Shown: positions 20,903 through 32,248 of the stretch, piece by piece
How the letters are laid out: each line of letters opens with the position of its first letter
How positions within the stretch are numbered: the stretch's first letter is position 1
Assembly: GCA_003667245.1 (NCBI GenBank)
Contig: RCNN01000589.1
Span: forward strand, 1-64,000
Length of the DNA stretch: 64,000 nucleotides
Direction: 5' to 3'
From: Heterostelium multicystogenum
Lineage: Eukaryota; Evosea; Eumycetozoa; Acytosteliales; Acytosteliaceae
Position numbers and translations under genes: made by a program
The notes under the pieces: generated by a model
The model's input: only the letters and a program-made list of their open reading frames with translations
Databases searched by the model: none
What the model was told of the DNA's origin: nothing

Positions 20903-22705
20903 GTGAGTGATTTGAGTCATATCCGCAAATTTCTCCATCATCGCCCACATTGACCATGGCAAGTCGACGCTGGCCGATCGATTCATCCAGATGTGCGGCG
21001 GCCTTGCCGAGCGTGAAATGGAAGCCCAGGTGCTGGACTCCCATGGACCTCGAGCGCGAGCGCGGGATCACCATCAAGGCCCACACAGCGTAACCCTGTA
21101 CTACACGCCAAGACGGTATCAAGTACCAGCTCAACTTCATTGACACCCCGGGCCACGTCGACTTCACCTATGAAGTCAGCCGTTCCCTGGCGGCCTGCGA
21201 AGGCCGCGTTGCTGGTAGTGGACGCGGGCCAGGGCGTTGAAGCCCAGTCCGTGGCCAATGCTACACCGCCATCGAGCAAGGCCTGGAGGTGATGCCGGTG
21301 CTGAACAAGATCGACCTGCCACAGGCCGATCCGGACCGCGTCAAGGAAGAGATCGAGAAGATCATCGGCATTGACGCCACCGACGCCGTCGAGTGCAGCG
21401 CCAAGACCGGCCTGGGCGTCGACGAGGTGCTCGAGCGCCTGGTCAAGACCATTCCAGCCCCCACCGGCAACTACGAAGATCCGCTGCAAGCGTTGATCAT
21501 CGACTCCTGGTTCGACAACTACCTGGGCGTTGTTTCCCTGGTACGCGTGCGCCACGGCCGTGTGAAAAAGGGCGACAAGATCCTGGTCAAGTCCACCGGC
21601 AAGATCCACCTGGTGGACAGCGTCGGTGTATTCAACCCGAAGCACACGGCTACCACTGATCTGAAAGCCGGCGAAGTAGGCTTCATCATCGCCGGTATCA
21701 AGGACATCCACGGTGCACCGGTAGGTGACACCCTGACCTTGAGCTCCACCCCTGACGTCGACGTGCTGCCGGGCTTCAAACGCATCCAGCCGCAGGTTTA
21801 CGCCGGCCTGTTCCCGGTCAGCTCCGACGACTTCGAGGACTTCCGCGAAGCCTGCAGAAGCTGACCCTCAACGACTCGTCGTTGCAGTACACCCCGGAAA
21901 GCTCCGACGCCCTCGGGTTTCGGCTTCCGCTGCGGGTTCCTGGGCATGCTGCACATGGAAATCATCCAGGAGCGCCTCGAGCGCGAATACGACCTGGACC
22001 TGATCACCACCGCGCCGACGGTTATTTTTGAACTGGCGCTGAAAACCGGTGAAACGATTTACGTCGACAACCCGTCCAAGCTTCCGGATCTGTCTTCCAT
22101 CGAAGACATGCGCGAACCGATCGTGCGGGCCAATATTCTTGTGCCGCAAGAGCATCTGGGCAACGTCATTACCCTGTGTATCGAAAAGCGTGGCGTACAG
22201 CACGACATGCTGTTCCTCGGTACCCAGGTGCAAGTGACCTACGATTTGCCGATGAACGAAGTGGTCCTGGACTTCTTCGACCGTCTCAAATCCACCAGCC
22301 GCGGCTATGCTTCGCTGGATTACCATTTTTGACCGTTACCAATCAGCTAATCTGGTGAAGCTGGATGTGCTGATCAACGGCGACAAGGTGGATGCCCTGG
22401 CGCTGATCGTGCACAAGGACAACGCGCACTACAAAGGTCGCCAGTTGACCGAAAAAGATGAAAGAACTGATTCCGCGCCAGATGTTCGACGTCGCGATCC
22501 AGGCCGCCATCGGCGGGCAGATCATTGCACGGACTTCCGTCAAGGCACTCAGAAAGAACGTACTGGCCAAATGCTATGGCGGCGACGTCAGCCGTAAGCG
22601 CAAGCTGCTCGAGAAGCAAAAGGCCGGTAAAAAACGCATGAAGCAAGTGGTAACGTGGAAATTCCACAAGAAGCCTTCCTTGCGGTGCTCAGGTTGGATA
22701 GTTAG
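20903..22705 (+). CDS. lepA: Elongation factor 4 LepA (many frame breaks)
   Basis: Ribosomal GTPase of about 599 residues that acts on stalled or mistranslocated ribosomes. GTP-binding motifs are [14 protein letters not shown] (G1), [16 protein letters not shown] (G3) and [13 protein letters not shown] (G4). The LepA C-terminal domain ends in [21 protein letters not shown] start with GGAG nearby. About ten frame breaks lie near 20932, 21040, 21090, 21205, 21260, 21855, 21895, 22325, 22455, 22540 and 22650. A possible -10 box TACAAT is at 20842-20847. lepB follows after 5 bp. Confidence 0.93.
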
Positions 22706-22710
22706 GTCCT

Positions 22711-23565
22711 ATGTCACTAAATTTCCCGCTGTTGCTGGTCATCGCCGTTGCCGTTTGCGGTCTATTGGCGTTGCTCGATCTGGTGTTCTTCGCCCCGCGT
22801 CGCCGGGCAGCCATCGCGTCCTATCAGGGCAGCGTCAGCCAGCCCGATGTGGCGGTGATCGAGAAACTGAACAAAGAGCCGATGCTGGTTGAATACGGCA
22901 AGTCGTTCTTCCCGGTGTTGTTCATCGTGCTGGTGCTTGCGTTCGTTCCTGGTGGAACCGTTTCAGATCCCTTCGGGGCTCGATGAAACCTACCCTGGAC
23001 GTGGGCGACTTCATCCTGGTGAACAAGTTTTCCTACGGGATCCGCTTGCCGGTGATCGACAAGAAAGTGATCGAGATCGGTGACCCGCAGCGCGGCGATG
23101 TGATGGTGTTTCGCTACCAAGCGACCCGAACGTCAACTACATCAAGCGTGTAGTGGGCCTGCCGGGCGACGTGATTCGCTACACCAGTGACAAGCGCCTG
23201 TTCGTCAACGGCGAGTCGGTGGCAGAAAAACTGATCGGTTCCGAGCCGAACACCTTGGGCAGCGCCGAGCTGTACCAGGAAAAACTCGGGGCGGTAGAGC
23301 ACGAAATCCGCAAGGAGATGAGCCGCTACCGTTCGCCGCCTGACAACCAGTGGACAGTGCCTGCCGGGCACTACTTCATGATGGGCGACAACCGCGACAA
23401 CTCCAACGACAGCCGCTACTGGGATGACCCGAATATTCCCAAGGATCTGCTGGGCATGGTCCCGACCAGAATATCGTCGGCAAGGCCTTCGCGGTCTGGA
23501 TGAGTTGGCCGGAACCCAAGCTCAGCCACCTGCCGAACTTCTCGCGGGTCGGGCTGATCAAGTAA
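22711..23565 (+). CDS. lepB: Signal peptidase I LepB (frame broken)
   Basis: Membrane serine protease that removes Sec and Tat signal peptides, about 284 residues. Two N-terminal transmembrane segments ([21 protein letters not shown] and [12 protein letters not shown]) lead to [15 protein letters not shown] with the catalytic serine. [11 protein letters not shown] carries the general-base lysine, and [18 protein letters not shown] sequence follows. Frame breaks lie near 22945, 22978, 23120 and 23465. It follows lepA as in other pseudomonads. Confidence 0.93.
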
Positions 23566-23570
23566 TCCAT

Positions 23571-23602
23571 GCGGCGCTGTGAACACAGCGCCGAATGCTT
23601 TT
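23571..23602 (+). terminator. Hairpin after lepB
   Basis: CGGCGCTGT/ACAGCGCCG with a 4-base loop, followed by AATGCTTTT. Probably a terminator or attenuator before rnc; the rest of the 146-bp gap shows no gene. Confidence 0.7.
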
Positions 23603-23711
23603 CTGGGGCTTGGACAAAACCAGGCCCATGCAGCAACCACCAGGATTTGAATTTGAACACAGCGTTAATCGTCGCAGGCCACCGGTGCCTCGAACTGAAT
23701 GTGGGTAAACC

Positions 23712-24402
23712 GTGAGCGTTTCTCTAAGCCGTCTCGAGCGCCAGCTCGGCTACACCTTCAAGGATCAGGAATTTGATGATCCTTGCCCTCACACACCGCA
23801 GTTTTGCCGGGCGTAACAACGAGCGCCTGGAATTCCTCGGTGATGCCATCCTCAATTTCGTCGCCGGCGAAGCCCTGTTCAATCGCTTCCCGCTGGCCCG
23901 CGAAGGCCAGTTGTCGCGCTTGCGTGCGCGCCTGGTGAAAGGCGAGACCCTGGCTGTACTGGCCCGTGGTTTCGACCTGGGTGATTACCTGCGCCTGGGC
24001 TCCGGCGAGCTGAAGAGCGGCGGTTTCCGTCGCGAGTCGATCCTGGCCGACGCCCTTGAGGCACTGATCGGCGCGATCTACCTCGACGCGGGCATGGAAG
24101 CGGCCAAGGAGCGCGTCGTCGCCTGGCTGTCGACCGAAATCGAAAGCCTGACGCTGGTAGACACCAACAAAGATCCAAAGACCCGCCTGCAGGAATTCCT
24201 GCAGTCCCGTGGTTGCGACCTGCCGCGTTACGAAGTGGTGGATATCCAGGGTGAGCCGCATTGCCGAGTCTTCTTCGTCGAATGCGAAATCACCTTACTG
24301 AATGAAAAAAGCCGAGGTCAGGGTGTGAGCCGTCGTATTGCCGAACAGGTAGCGGCCGCTGCAGCACTGATTGCCCTGGGCGTGGAGAATGGCCATGACT
24401 GA
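23712..24402 (+). CDS. rnc: Ribonuclease III Rnc (one frame break)
   Basis: Double-strand-specific endoribonuclease of 229 residues that matures rRNA. The catalytic signature [12 protein letters not shown] sits at about residues 38-49. A second acidic site is [15 protein letters not shown] dsRNA-binding domain starts at [14 protein letters not shown]. The GTG start gives [20 protein letters not shown]. One T appears extra near 23771 (GAATTTGATG). Its stop overlaps the era start. Confidence 0.94.
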
Positions 24403-25297
24403 TTCAACCGCAACTCGCTGTGGCTATGTTGCCATCGTCGGCCGTCCGAACGTGGGCAAGTCCACGTTGCTGAACCACATCCTGGGACAGAAGCTGGCGA
24501 TCACCTCGCGCAAGCCCCAGACCACCCGCCACAACATGCTGGGCATCAAGACCGAAGGCGCCGTACAGGCTGTCTACGTTGATACCCGGGCATGCACAAA
24601 GGCGGCGAAAAGGCCCTCAACCGCTACATGAACAAAACCGCTTCGGCCGCGTTGAAAGACGTCGACGTGGTGATCTTCGTGGTCGACCGCACCAAGTGGA
24701 CCGACGAAGACCAGATGGTTCTGGAGCGCGTGCAGTACGTCACCGGCCCGTTGATCGTCGCGTTGAACAAGGACTGACCGCATCGAAGACAAGGCCGAGC
24801 TGATGCCGCACCTGAGCTGGCTGCAGGAACAACTGCCGAACGCCCAGATCATGCCGATCTCGGCCCAGCACGGGCACAACCTTGAAGCCCTGGAACGTGT
24901 GATTGCTGGCTACCTGCCGGAGAACGAACACTTCTTCCCGGAAGACCAGATCACCGACCGCAGCAGCCGTTTCCTCGCCGCCGAACTGGTACGCGAGAAA
25001 ATCATGCGCCAGATGGGTGCCGAGCTGCCGTACCAGATCACCGTCGAAATCGAAGAGTTCAAGCAGCAGGGCAAGACCCTGCATATCCATGCGTTGATCC
25101 TCGTCGAGCGTGACGGCCAGAAGAAAATCATCATTGGCGACAAGGGCGAGCGCATCAAGCGCATCGGCACCGAAGCGCGCAAGGACATGGAGTTGCTGTT
25201 TGATTCCAAGATCATGCTCAACCTGTGGGTAAAGGTTAAGGGTGGTTGGTCCGATGATGAGCGCGCGTTGCGTTCGTTGGGTTACGGCGACCTGTAA
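24395..25297 (+). CDS. era: Ribosome-assembly GTPase Era (two compensating frame breaks)
   Basis: Essential 300-residue GTPase that binds 16S rRNA in 30S maturation. Motifs are [12 protein letters not shown] (G1), DTPG then MHKGG (G3, with one C missing near 24589), NKTD (G4, with one extra G near 24773) and the KH domain with [13 protein letters not shown]. The two shifts cancel, leaving a total length exactly divisible by three. Overlaps rnc by 8 bases. Confidence 0.94.
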
Positions 25298-25323
25298 CAG
25301 GTCTCCGGAACACCGCAGGACAA

Positions 25324-25415
25324 ATGTGGGAGCGGGCTTGCTCGCGAATGCGGGGTGTCAGTCACCAGATGTGTTGACTGACACCCCGCATTCGCGAGCA
25401 AGCCCGCTCCCACAT
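25324..25415. repeat. REPIN 4 with extended stem
   Basis: Canonical inverted REP pair between era and recO. The spacer is itself an inverted repeat (GCGGGGTGTCAGTCA/TGACTGACACCCCGC), so the whole element can form one long hairpin. Confidence 0.95.
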
Positions 25416-25461
25416 TGGATAGTCGTTGTTTTCCAGACCGTGTTCCCGCAGCGAGAACCCC

Positions 25462-26151
25462 ATGTCTCAAACCCCACCCACCGGCCAACCCGCCTACGTC
25501 TTGCACAGCCGCGCCTACCGCGAGACCAGCGCCCTGGTGGACTTCCTCACGCCCCAAGGCCGCCTGCGCGCGGTCTTGCGCAGTGCACGCGGCAAGGCCG
25601 GCACCCTGGCGCGGCCCTTCGTGGCCCTGGAAGTGGAGTTTCGTGGACGCGGCGAGCTGAAGAACGTCGGCCGCATGGAAGCTGCCGGCGCCTCCAACTG
25701 GCTCAACGGTGAGGCGCTGTTCAGCGGCCTCTACCTCAACGAATTGCTGATCCGCCTGCTCCCCGCCGAAGACCCGCACCCCGGCGTCTTCGATCATTAT
25801 GCCGCCACCTTGCTCGCCCTCGCCGAAGGCCGTCCCCTGGAACCGCTGCTGCGCGCATTCGAATGGCGCCTGCTGGATGACTTGGGCTACGGCTTCGAAC
25901 TGAGCAACGACCTGCACGGCGAGCCCATCGCCGCCGACGGCATGTATCGCCTGCAAGTGGACGCAGGCCTGGAGCGGGTCTACCTGCTGCAACCCGGCCT
26001 GTTCCAGGGCACCGAATTGCTCGCCATGAGCGAAGCCGACTGGACCGCCCCCGGCGCCCTGTCCGCCGCCAAGCGCCTGATGCGCCAAGCCCTGGCCGTG
26101 CATCTGGGCGGTCGACCACTGGTCAGCCGCGAGTTGTTTCGAAAGCCCTGA
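25462..26151 (+). CDS. recO: DNA repair protein RecO
   Basis: Intact 229-residue recombination mediator that helps load RecA with RecR. The N-terminal OB fold carries [28 protein letters not shown], and a helical C-terminal domain follows. No zinc-binding cysteines are present, as in many gamma-proteobacterial members. The ATG giving [13 protein letters not shown] is preferred to an upstream reading through the leader. Sits between era and pdxJ in the conserved order. Confidence 0.92.
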   Translation: MSQTPPTGQPAYVLHSRAYRETSALVDFLTPQGRLRAVLRSARGKAGTLARPFVALEVEFRGRGELKNVGRMEAAGASNWLNGEALFSGLYLNELLIRLLPAEDPHPGVFDHYAATLLALAEGRPLEPLLRAFEWRLLDDLGYGFELSNDLHGEPIAADGMYRLQVDAGLERVYLLQPGLFQGTELLAMSEADWTAPGALSAAKRLMRQALAVHLGGRPLVSRELFRKP

Positions 26152-26203
26152 CATCCCCGTGTATGCTGTGCAGCGATTCCTTCCCTCTTCAGGAGCGCTT
26201 TTC

Positions 26204-26947
26204 GTGACCACCAGCAATCGCATTCTTCTCGGCGTGAACATCGACCACGTAGCCACCCTGCGCCAGGCCCGGGGCACCCGTTACCCGGACCCGGTCAAGG
26301 CCGCGCTGGACGCCGAAGAAGCGGGCGCCGACGGCATCACCGTGCACCTGCGCGAAGACCGGCGCCACATCCAGGAGCGCGACGTGCTGCTGCTCAAGGA
26401 CGTGCTGCAAACCCGCATGAACTTCGAAATGGGCGTCACCGAGGAAATGATGGCGTTCGCCGAGCGCATTCGCCCGGCGCATATCTGCCTGGTGCCGGAA
26501 ACCCGCCAGGAACTGACCACCGAAGGCGGCCTCGATGTGGCTGGCCAGGAAGCGCGGATCAAGGCTGCCGTGGAGCGCCTGTCGAAGATCGGCAGTGAAG
26601 TCTCGCTGTTCATTGATGCCGACGAGCGCCAGATCGAAGCTTCGCGCCGTGTCGGTGCCCCGGCCATCGAACTGCACACCGGCCGTTATGCCGACGCGAC
26701 CACGCCGACCGAAGTTGCCGACGAATTGCAGCGCATCATCGACGGCGTCAACTGCGGCCTGGGCGAAGGCCTGATCGTCAACGCCGGCCACGGCCTGCAC
26801 TACCATAACGTCGAAGCCGTGGCTGCGATCAAGGGCATCAACGAGCTGAACATCGGCCATGCACTGGTGGCTCATGCGCTGTTCGTCGGCTTCAAAGGCG
26901 CCGTCGCCGAGATGAAAGCCTTGATTCTGGCCGCCGCCAAACATTAA
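26204..26947 (+). CDS. pdxJ: Pyridoxine 5'-phosphate synthase PdxJ
   Basis: Intact 247-residue TIM-barrel enzyme that makes pyridoxine 5'-phosphate from 1-deoxy-xylulose 5-phosphate and aminoacetone phosphate. Motifs are [15 protein letters not shown] at the N-terminus, [12 protein letters not shown], and [13 protein letters not shown] near the C-terminus. The GTG at 26204 has AGGAG eight bases upstream and is preferred to the earlier in-frame ATG at 26159. Confidence 0.95.
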   Translation: MTTSNRILLGVNIDHVATLRQARGTRYPDPVKAALDAEEAGADGITVHLREDRRHIQERDVLLLKDVLQTRMNFEMGVTEEMMAFAERIRPAHICLVPETRQELTTEGGLDVAGQEARIKAAVERLSKIGSEVSLFIDADERQIEASRRVGAPAIELHTGRYADATTPTEVADELQRIIDGVNCGLGEGLIVNAGHGLHYHNVEAVAAIKGINELNIGHALVAHALFVGFKGAVAEMKALILAAAKH

Positions 26948-26967
26948 AAGAGCGCTGAAGATCCAAT

Positions 26968-27072
26968 ATGGGAGCGGGCTTGCTCGCGAAGGCGGTGGGT
27001 CTGTTACTCATGCATCGTCTGACACGCCGCTTTCGCGAGCAAGCCCGCTCCCACACAAGCCCGCTCCCACAT
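26968..27072. repeat. REPIN 5 with a duplicated 16-bp tail
   Basis: Inverted REP pair downstream of pdxJ. The last 16 bp of the right arm (CAAGCCCGCTCCCACA) are repeated directly, 27040-27055 and 27056-27071. Confidence 0.94.
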
Positions 27073-27165
27073 GTGGCAATGCGAACCCTTACTGTTTAGG
27101 TGATGCCGGTGTATGGTATCTGCCCTTTGCGGGTCTCGGACCCGCGGCAGATACGTGAGGTTGTT

Positions 27166-28545
27166 GTGTCCCAATCGTTTTCCCGTCGACAAATCCTGGG
27201 TGGTCTTGCCGGTCTCGCGGTGGTGGGCGTCGGTGCCGGTGGCGCCTATCGCTACTGGCTCGGGAAGGTGGCCGAGGCCGAGGCGGGGCACGATTACGAG
27301 CTGATCGCCGCGCCGCTGGACGTGGAGCTGGTGCCGGGGCACAAGACCCAGGCCTGGGCCTTCGGCCCTTCGGCGCCGGGCACCGAGTTGCGAGTGCGCC
27401 AGGGTGAATGGCTGCGGGTACGCTTTATCAACCACCTGCCGGTCGCCACCACCATCCACTGGCATGGCATACGCCTGCCGCTGGAAATGGACGGCGTGCC
27501 GTATGTCTCGCAATTGCCGGTACTGCCGGGCGAATACTTCGACTACAAATTCCGCGTGCCCGATGCCGGCAGCTATTGGTATCACCCCCACGTGAACAGC
27601 AGCGAAGAACTGGGCCGTGGCCTGGTGGGCCCGCTGATCATCGAGGAGCGCGAACCCACCGGTTTCAAGCACGAACGCACCCTGAGCCTGAAAAGCTGGC
27701 ACGTGGACGAAGAGGGCGCTTTTGTCGCCTTCAGCATTCCCCGCGAAGCGGCCCGGGGCGGCACCGCCGGACGCCTGTCGACCATCAATGGCGTGTCCCA
27801 GGCGGTGATTGATTTGCCGGCCGGGCAGATCACCCGTGTGCGCCTGCTCAACCTCGATAACACCCTGACCTATCGCATCAACATCCCCGGCGTTGAAGCG
27901 CAGATCTATGCCCTGGACGGCAACCCCATCGAACCGCGCCCGCTGGGCAAGGAATACTGGCTCGGCCCTGGCATGCGCATCTGCCTGGCGATCAAGGCGC
28001 CGCCCGCCGGTGAAGAATTGTCGATCCGCAACGGCCCGGTACGCCTGGGCACCTTCCGCTCGGTGGCCAGCACCGACACGGCGACCGAATGGCCGCCTGC
28101 GTTGCCGGCGAACCCGATTGCCGAGCCGGACCTGGCCAATGCCGAGAAACTCAACTTCAATTTCGAATGGGTTGGATCGGTCTCGGTGAACGTGGACAAT
28201 AAGCCACCGAGCCTGTGGCAGATCAACGGCCAGGCCTGGGACATCACCGACAAGACCTGCGCCGACCGCCCGATTGCCAAGCTTGCAAAGGGCAAGAGCT
28301 ACATTTTCGAATTGAAGAACATGACCCAGTACCAACACCCGATCCACCTGCACGGCATGAGTTTCAAGGTGATCGCCTCGAACCGCCACAAGGTGATTCC
28401 GTACTTCACCGACACCTACCTGCTGGGCAAGAACGAGCGTGCCCGCGTGGCGCTGGTGGCGGATAACCCGGGTGTCTGGATGTTCCACTGCCATGTGATC
28501 GACCACATGGAAACCGGCCTGATGGCCGCCATCGAGGTGGCGTGA
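27166..28545 (+). CDS. Multicopper oxidase, three-domain laccase/CueO-like
   Basis: Intact 459-residue periplasmic multicopper oxidase. A Tat-type leader with SRRQILGGLAGLAVVGVGAGG lies at the N-terminus. The four copper motifs are all present: TTIHWHGI, YWYHPHVNS, HPIHLHGMSF and WMFHCHVIDHMETGLM. The first, second and fourth supply the trinuclear cluster, and the last supplies the type 1 copper Cys and His. GTG start with GAGG upstream. The Met-rich insert typical of E. coli CueO is not apparent. Overlaps tadA by one base. Natural substrate unknown; copper tolerance or phenol oxidation are possible. Confidence 0.88.
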   Translation: MSQSFSRRQILGGLAGLAVVGVGAGGAYRYWLGKVAEAEAGHDYELIAAPLDVELVPGHKTQAWAFGPSAPGTELRVRQGEWLRVRFINHLPVATTIHWHGIRLPLEMDGVPYVSQLPVLPGEYFDYKFRVPDAGSYWYHPHVNSSEELGRGLVGPLIIEEREPTGFKHERTLSLKSWHVDEEGAFVAFSIPREAARGGTAGRLSTINGVSQAVIDLPAGQITRVRLLNLDNTLTYRINIPGVEAQIYALDGNPIEPRPLGKEYWLGPGMRICLAIKAPPAGEELSIRNGPVRLGTFRSVASTDTATEWPPALPANPIAEPDLANAEKLNFNFEWVGSVSVNVDNKPPSLWQINGQAWDITDKTCADRPIAKLAKGKSYIFELKNMTQYQHPIHLHGMSFKVIASNRHKVIPYFTDTYLLGKNERARVALVADNPGVWMFHCHVIDHMETGLMAAIEVA

Positions 28546-29036
28546 TGCGCCAGTTTCGCCCCACGGCGATTATCGACCGCAGCCGCGACCAGGACTTCAT
28601 GCGTGAAGCGCTGGCCCTGGCTGCCCAGGGTGCCGCGCTGGGCGAAGTGCCGGTGGGCGCGGTGCTGGTGCAGGATGGCGAAGTAATCGGGCGCGGCTTC
28701 AACTGCCCCATCAGCGGCAACGACCCCAGTGCGCATGCCGAGATGGTCGCGATTCGGGCCGCTGCTCAGGCTGTCAGCAATTACCGGCTGCCGGGCAGCA
28801 CGCTCTACGTCACGCTGGAGCCGTGCAGCATGTGCGCCGGGCTGATCGTGCATTCACGGATTGCCCGGGTGGTGTACGGCGCGCTGGAGCCGAAAGCCGG
28901 GATTGTGCAAAGCCAGGGGCAGTTTTTTACCCAGGGCTTTCTCAACCATCGGGTGCTGTATGAGGGCGGGGTGTTGGCCGAGGAGTGCGGGACGGTGTTG
29001 AGCGAGTTCTTCAAGGCGCGAAGAGCCAAAGGCTGA
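28545..29036 (+). CDS. tadA: tRNA-specific adenosine deaminase TadA
   Basis: Intact 163-residue zinc deaminase that converts A34 to inosine in tRNA-Arg. The catalytic AHAEMVAIRAA (zinc His and proton-shuttle Glu) and PCSMCAGLIVHSRI (zinc cysteines) motifs are present. Coupled to the multicopper oxidase by the overlap TGATG. Confidence 0.94.
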   Translation: MRQFRPTAIIDRSRDQDFMREALALAAQGAALGEVPVGAVLVQDGEVIGRGFNCPISGNDPSAHAEMVAIRAAAQAVSNYRLPGSTLYVTLEPCSMCAGLIVHSRIARVVYGALEPKAGIVQSQGQFFTQGFLNHRVLYEGGVLAEECGTVLSEFFKARRAKG

Positions 29037-29046
29037 CGCGATACCC

Positions 29047-29140
29047 TGTGGCGAGGGAGCTTGCTCCCGCTGGGCTGCGTAGCGGCCCCAAAATCTGGGG
29101 AGCGCTGCGCACTCCAGCGGGAGCAAGCTCCCTCGCCACA
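29047..29140. repeat. REPIN 6 (GTGGCGAGGGAGCTTGCTCCCGC family)
   Basis: Inverted pair of a third REP family, arms TGTGGCGAGGGAGCTTGCTC and its complement, between tadA and cmoB. Confidence 0.93.
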
Positions 29141-29174
29141 ACAGCAGTCTTATTTCTTCAACACAACAGCAGTC

Positions 29175-29184
<10 letters not shown>
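29138..29184. repeat. 25-bp tandem duplication at the cmoB 3' end
   Basis: CAACAGCAGTCTTATTTCTTC occurs at 29139-29159 and again at 29164-29184 with a period of 25 bp. The second copy carries the last codons and stop of cmoB; the first abuts REPIN 6. Confidence 0.9.
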
Positions 29185-30874
<1,690 letters not shown>

Positions 30875-30915
30875 GGCTGTTCCGGCGACGAAGGGGGAAA
30901 GCCGGGCATTTTAGC

Positions 30916-31017
30916 GTAGGAGCTGGCTTGCCGGCGATGTTCGTTAACGATGACGCGGACTTTCTGGATGAACGCGGCAACTGTGGGTTTTTTTTCGCTG
31001 GCAAGCCAGCTCCTACA
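30916..31017. repeat. REPIN 7 (GTAGGAGCTGGCTTGCCGGCGATG variant)
   Basis: Inverted REP pair between cmoA and the YhhN-like gene. Its right edge contains the stop codon of that gene. Confidence 0.92.
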
Positions 31018-31657
31018 GGTTGACGGTTTTTTTCTGAGGAAAGGAAGAGGCCGTAATGCCCCACTGCCCCAGCCAGTAGCTGACGATCAGCAAATACGGC
31101 GCCGCTTCAAACGCCACCACAAACCGATTGATCCCGATCAGCGTGTCGGAAGAACACGAACGACACCGCACCTGCCGCCGCCAGGTACGCCGAGCGCTTG
31201 GGCACTTCGCTGCCCAAGCGCGCCAACGCTCGCCACAGCATCGCGCTGATCACCAGCGCGTAAACCACCACCGGTACCAGCAATGGGCCAAGGCCGTGGG
31301 AAATCAGGATGCTCAGCAAGATCGCGCCGACGACCAGCGCCAGCACCAGCGGCAAAATCGCCGGGCGGCGGCAGTCGCTCAAGTAGGCTTTCAGGTACGC
31401 CAGGTGCGCGAACAAAAACGCACCGAGGCCGAAGATGAACAGGTCGCCGGGCCAGGCCAGCAGCACATCGCCCACCAGGGAAAAAATCAGCCCCAGGCTG
31501 ATCCAGCGTCGATAGTCAGTGGGCGGCGCATCATGCAGCCAGCCCAGCAGCGCCAGTACCGGCAATGGCTTTACCAACAGGCAGAGCAGGGTGGCGTGGG
31601 TGCTCAGGCCGTAGATAAAGGTTACCGCCCCATCAACGCAAGGATCATCCATGGCAT
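31013..31657 (-). CDS. YhhN-family (lysoplasmalogenase-like) membrane protein (frame broken)
   Basis: Polytopic inner-membrane protein of about 214 residues with eight hydrophobic segments. The family core is RWISLGLIFSLVGDVLLAWPGDLFIFGLGAFLFAHLAYLKAY, with the acidic GDVLL motif of YhhN/TMEM86 proteins. Some members hydrolyse the vinyl ether of lysoplasmalogens; the bacterial role is unclear. Breaks: one G missing near 31632 in the N-terminus (MPWMILALMGAVTF) and a shift near 31150. The stop TAG lies inside REPIN 7. Starts 1 bp after the lipoprotein gene stop. Confidence 0.8.
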
Positions 31658-31658
31658 A

Positions 31659-32049
31659 TCAGTTCACCGTAATGGCGCAGTCGAAGGTTTCGGCCGGTTC
31701 AGCTTCCGGCTCCCAGGGTTGTTGTGAGGTGAGGCGCAAACGGCCCTGGCCGGCGTTGAAGGCCTGGAAGCGCCAGGTGGATTGGCCGCCACTGCCGACC
31801 ACGCGGTGTCGTCGGTGTTGCTGTAGACCTCGGGGCTCAGGCTGCGCAGCACGCCGCCGGCCGAGTCCTGGATGGCCCAGCGGTAACCGGTGGTGGGATT
31901 GCTGGGCAGGGTCAGGATCAGGTTTTGCCCGGTCTTGAGTTGCAGCGGGCAGGCGCTCTGTTTTTCCACGGTGACGTTTTGCTTCGGCGCACTGGCGCAG
32001 GCGGCGAGCAGGCAAAGGCTCAGGGGAGAAGCAGACGGGCAGCGGTCAT
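31659..32049 (-). CDS. Chagasin-like (I42) protease-inhibitor-family lipoprotein (frame broken)
   Basis: Exported protein of about 130 residues. The leader MTAARLLLPLSLCLLAAC ends in a lipobox, so it is probably a lipoprotein. The domain carries NPTTGYRW (about residues 53-60), the loop that enters the protease active site in chagasin-type inhibitors, and the end WEPEAEPAETFDCAITVN. Breaks near 32020 and 31800. Inhibition of cysteine proteases is known for the family; the target here is unknown. Confidence 0.78.
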
Positions 32050-32135
32050 GGGGGCTCCGTTGTTTGGCGACGAAGGGCGAGCATAACCGAAGATGAGACA
32101 AGGTGTGACAGATGGCGTTGTGTTGGCTGCACCGG

Positions 32136-32225
32136 CCTCTTCGCGAGCAAGCCCGCTCCCACATTCGACCGCATTCCAAAGCATGGACTCGGTCAAGTGT
32201 GGGAGCGGGCTTGCTCGCGAAGAGG
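32136..32225. repeat. REPIN 8, arms in the opposite order
   Basis: Starts TTCGCGAGCAAGCCCGCTCC and ends in its complement. The conserved GTGGGAGC ends therefore face inward, opposite to REPINs 1, 4, 9 and 10. The stem extends through CCTCTT/AAGAGG. Confidence 0.93.
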
Positions 32226-32248
32226 TCAGCTCAGGCGCTACATAACTA

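Noticed and set aside
27100..27165. Upstream ATG for the multicopper oxidase
   Set aside because: The GTG at 27166 has a ribosome site and places the twin-arginine motif correctly.
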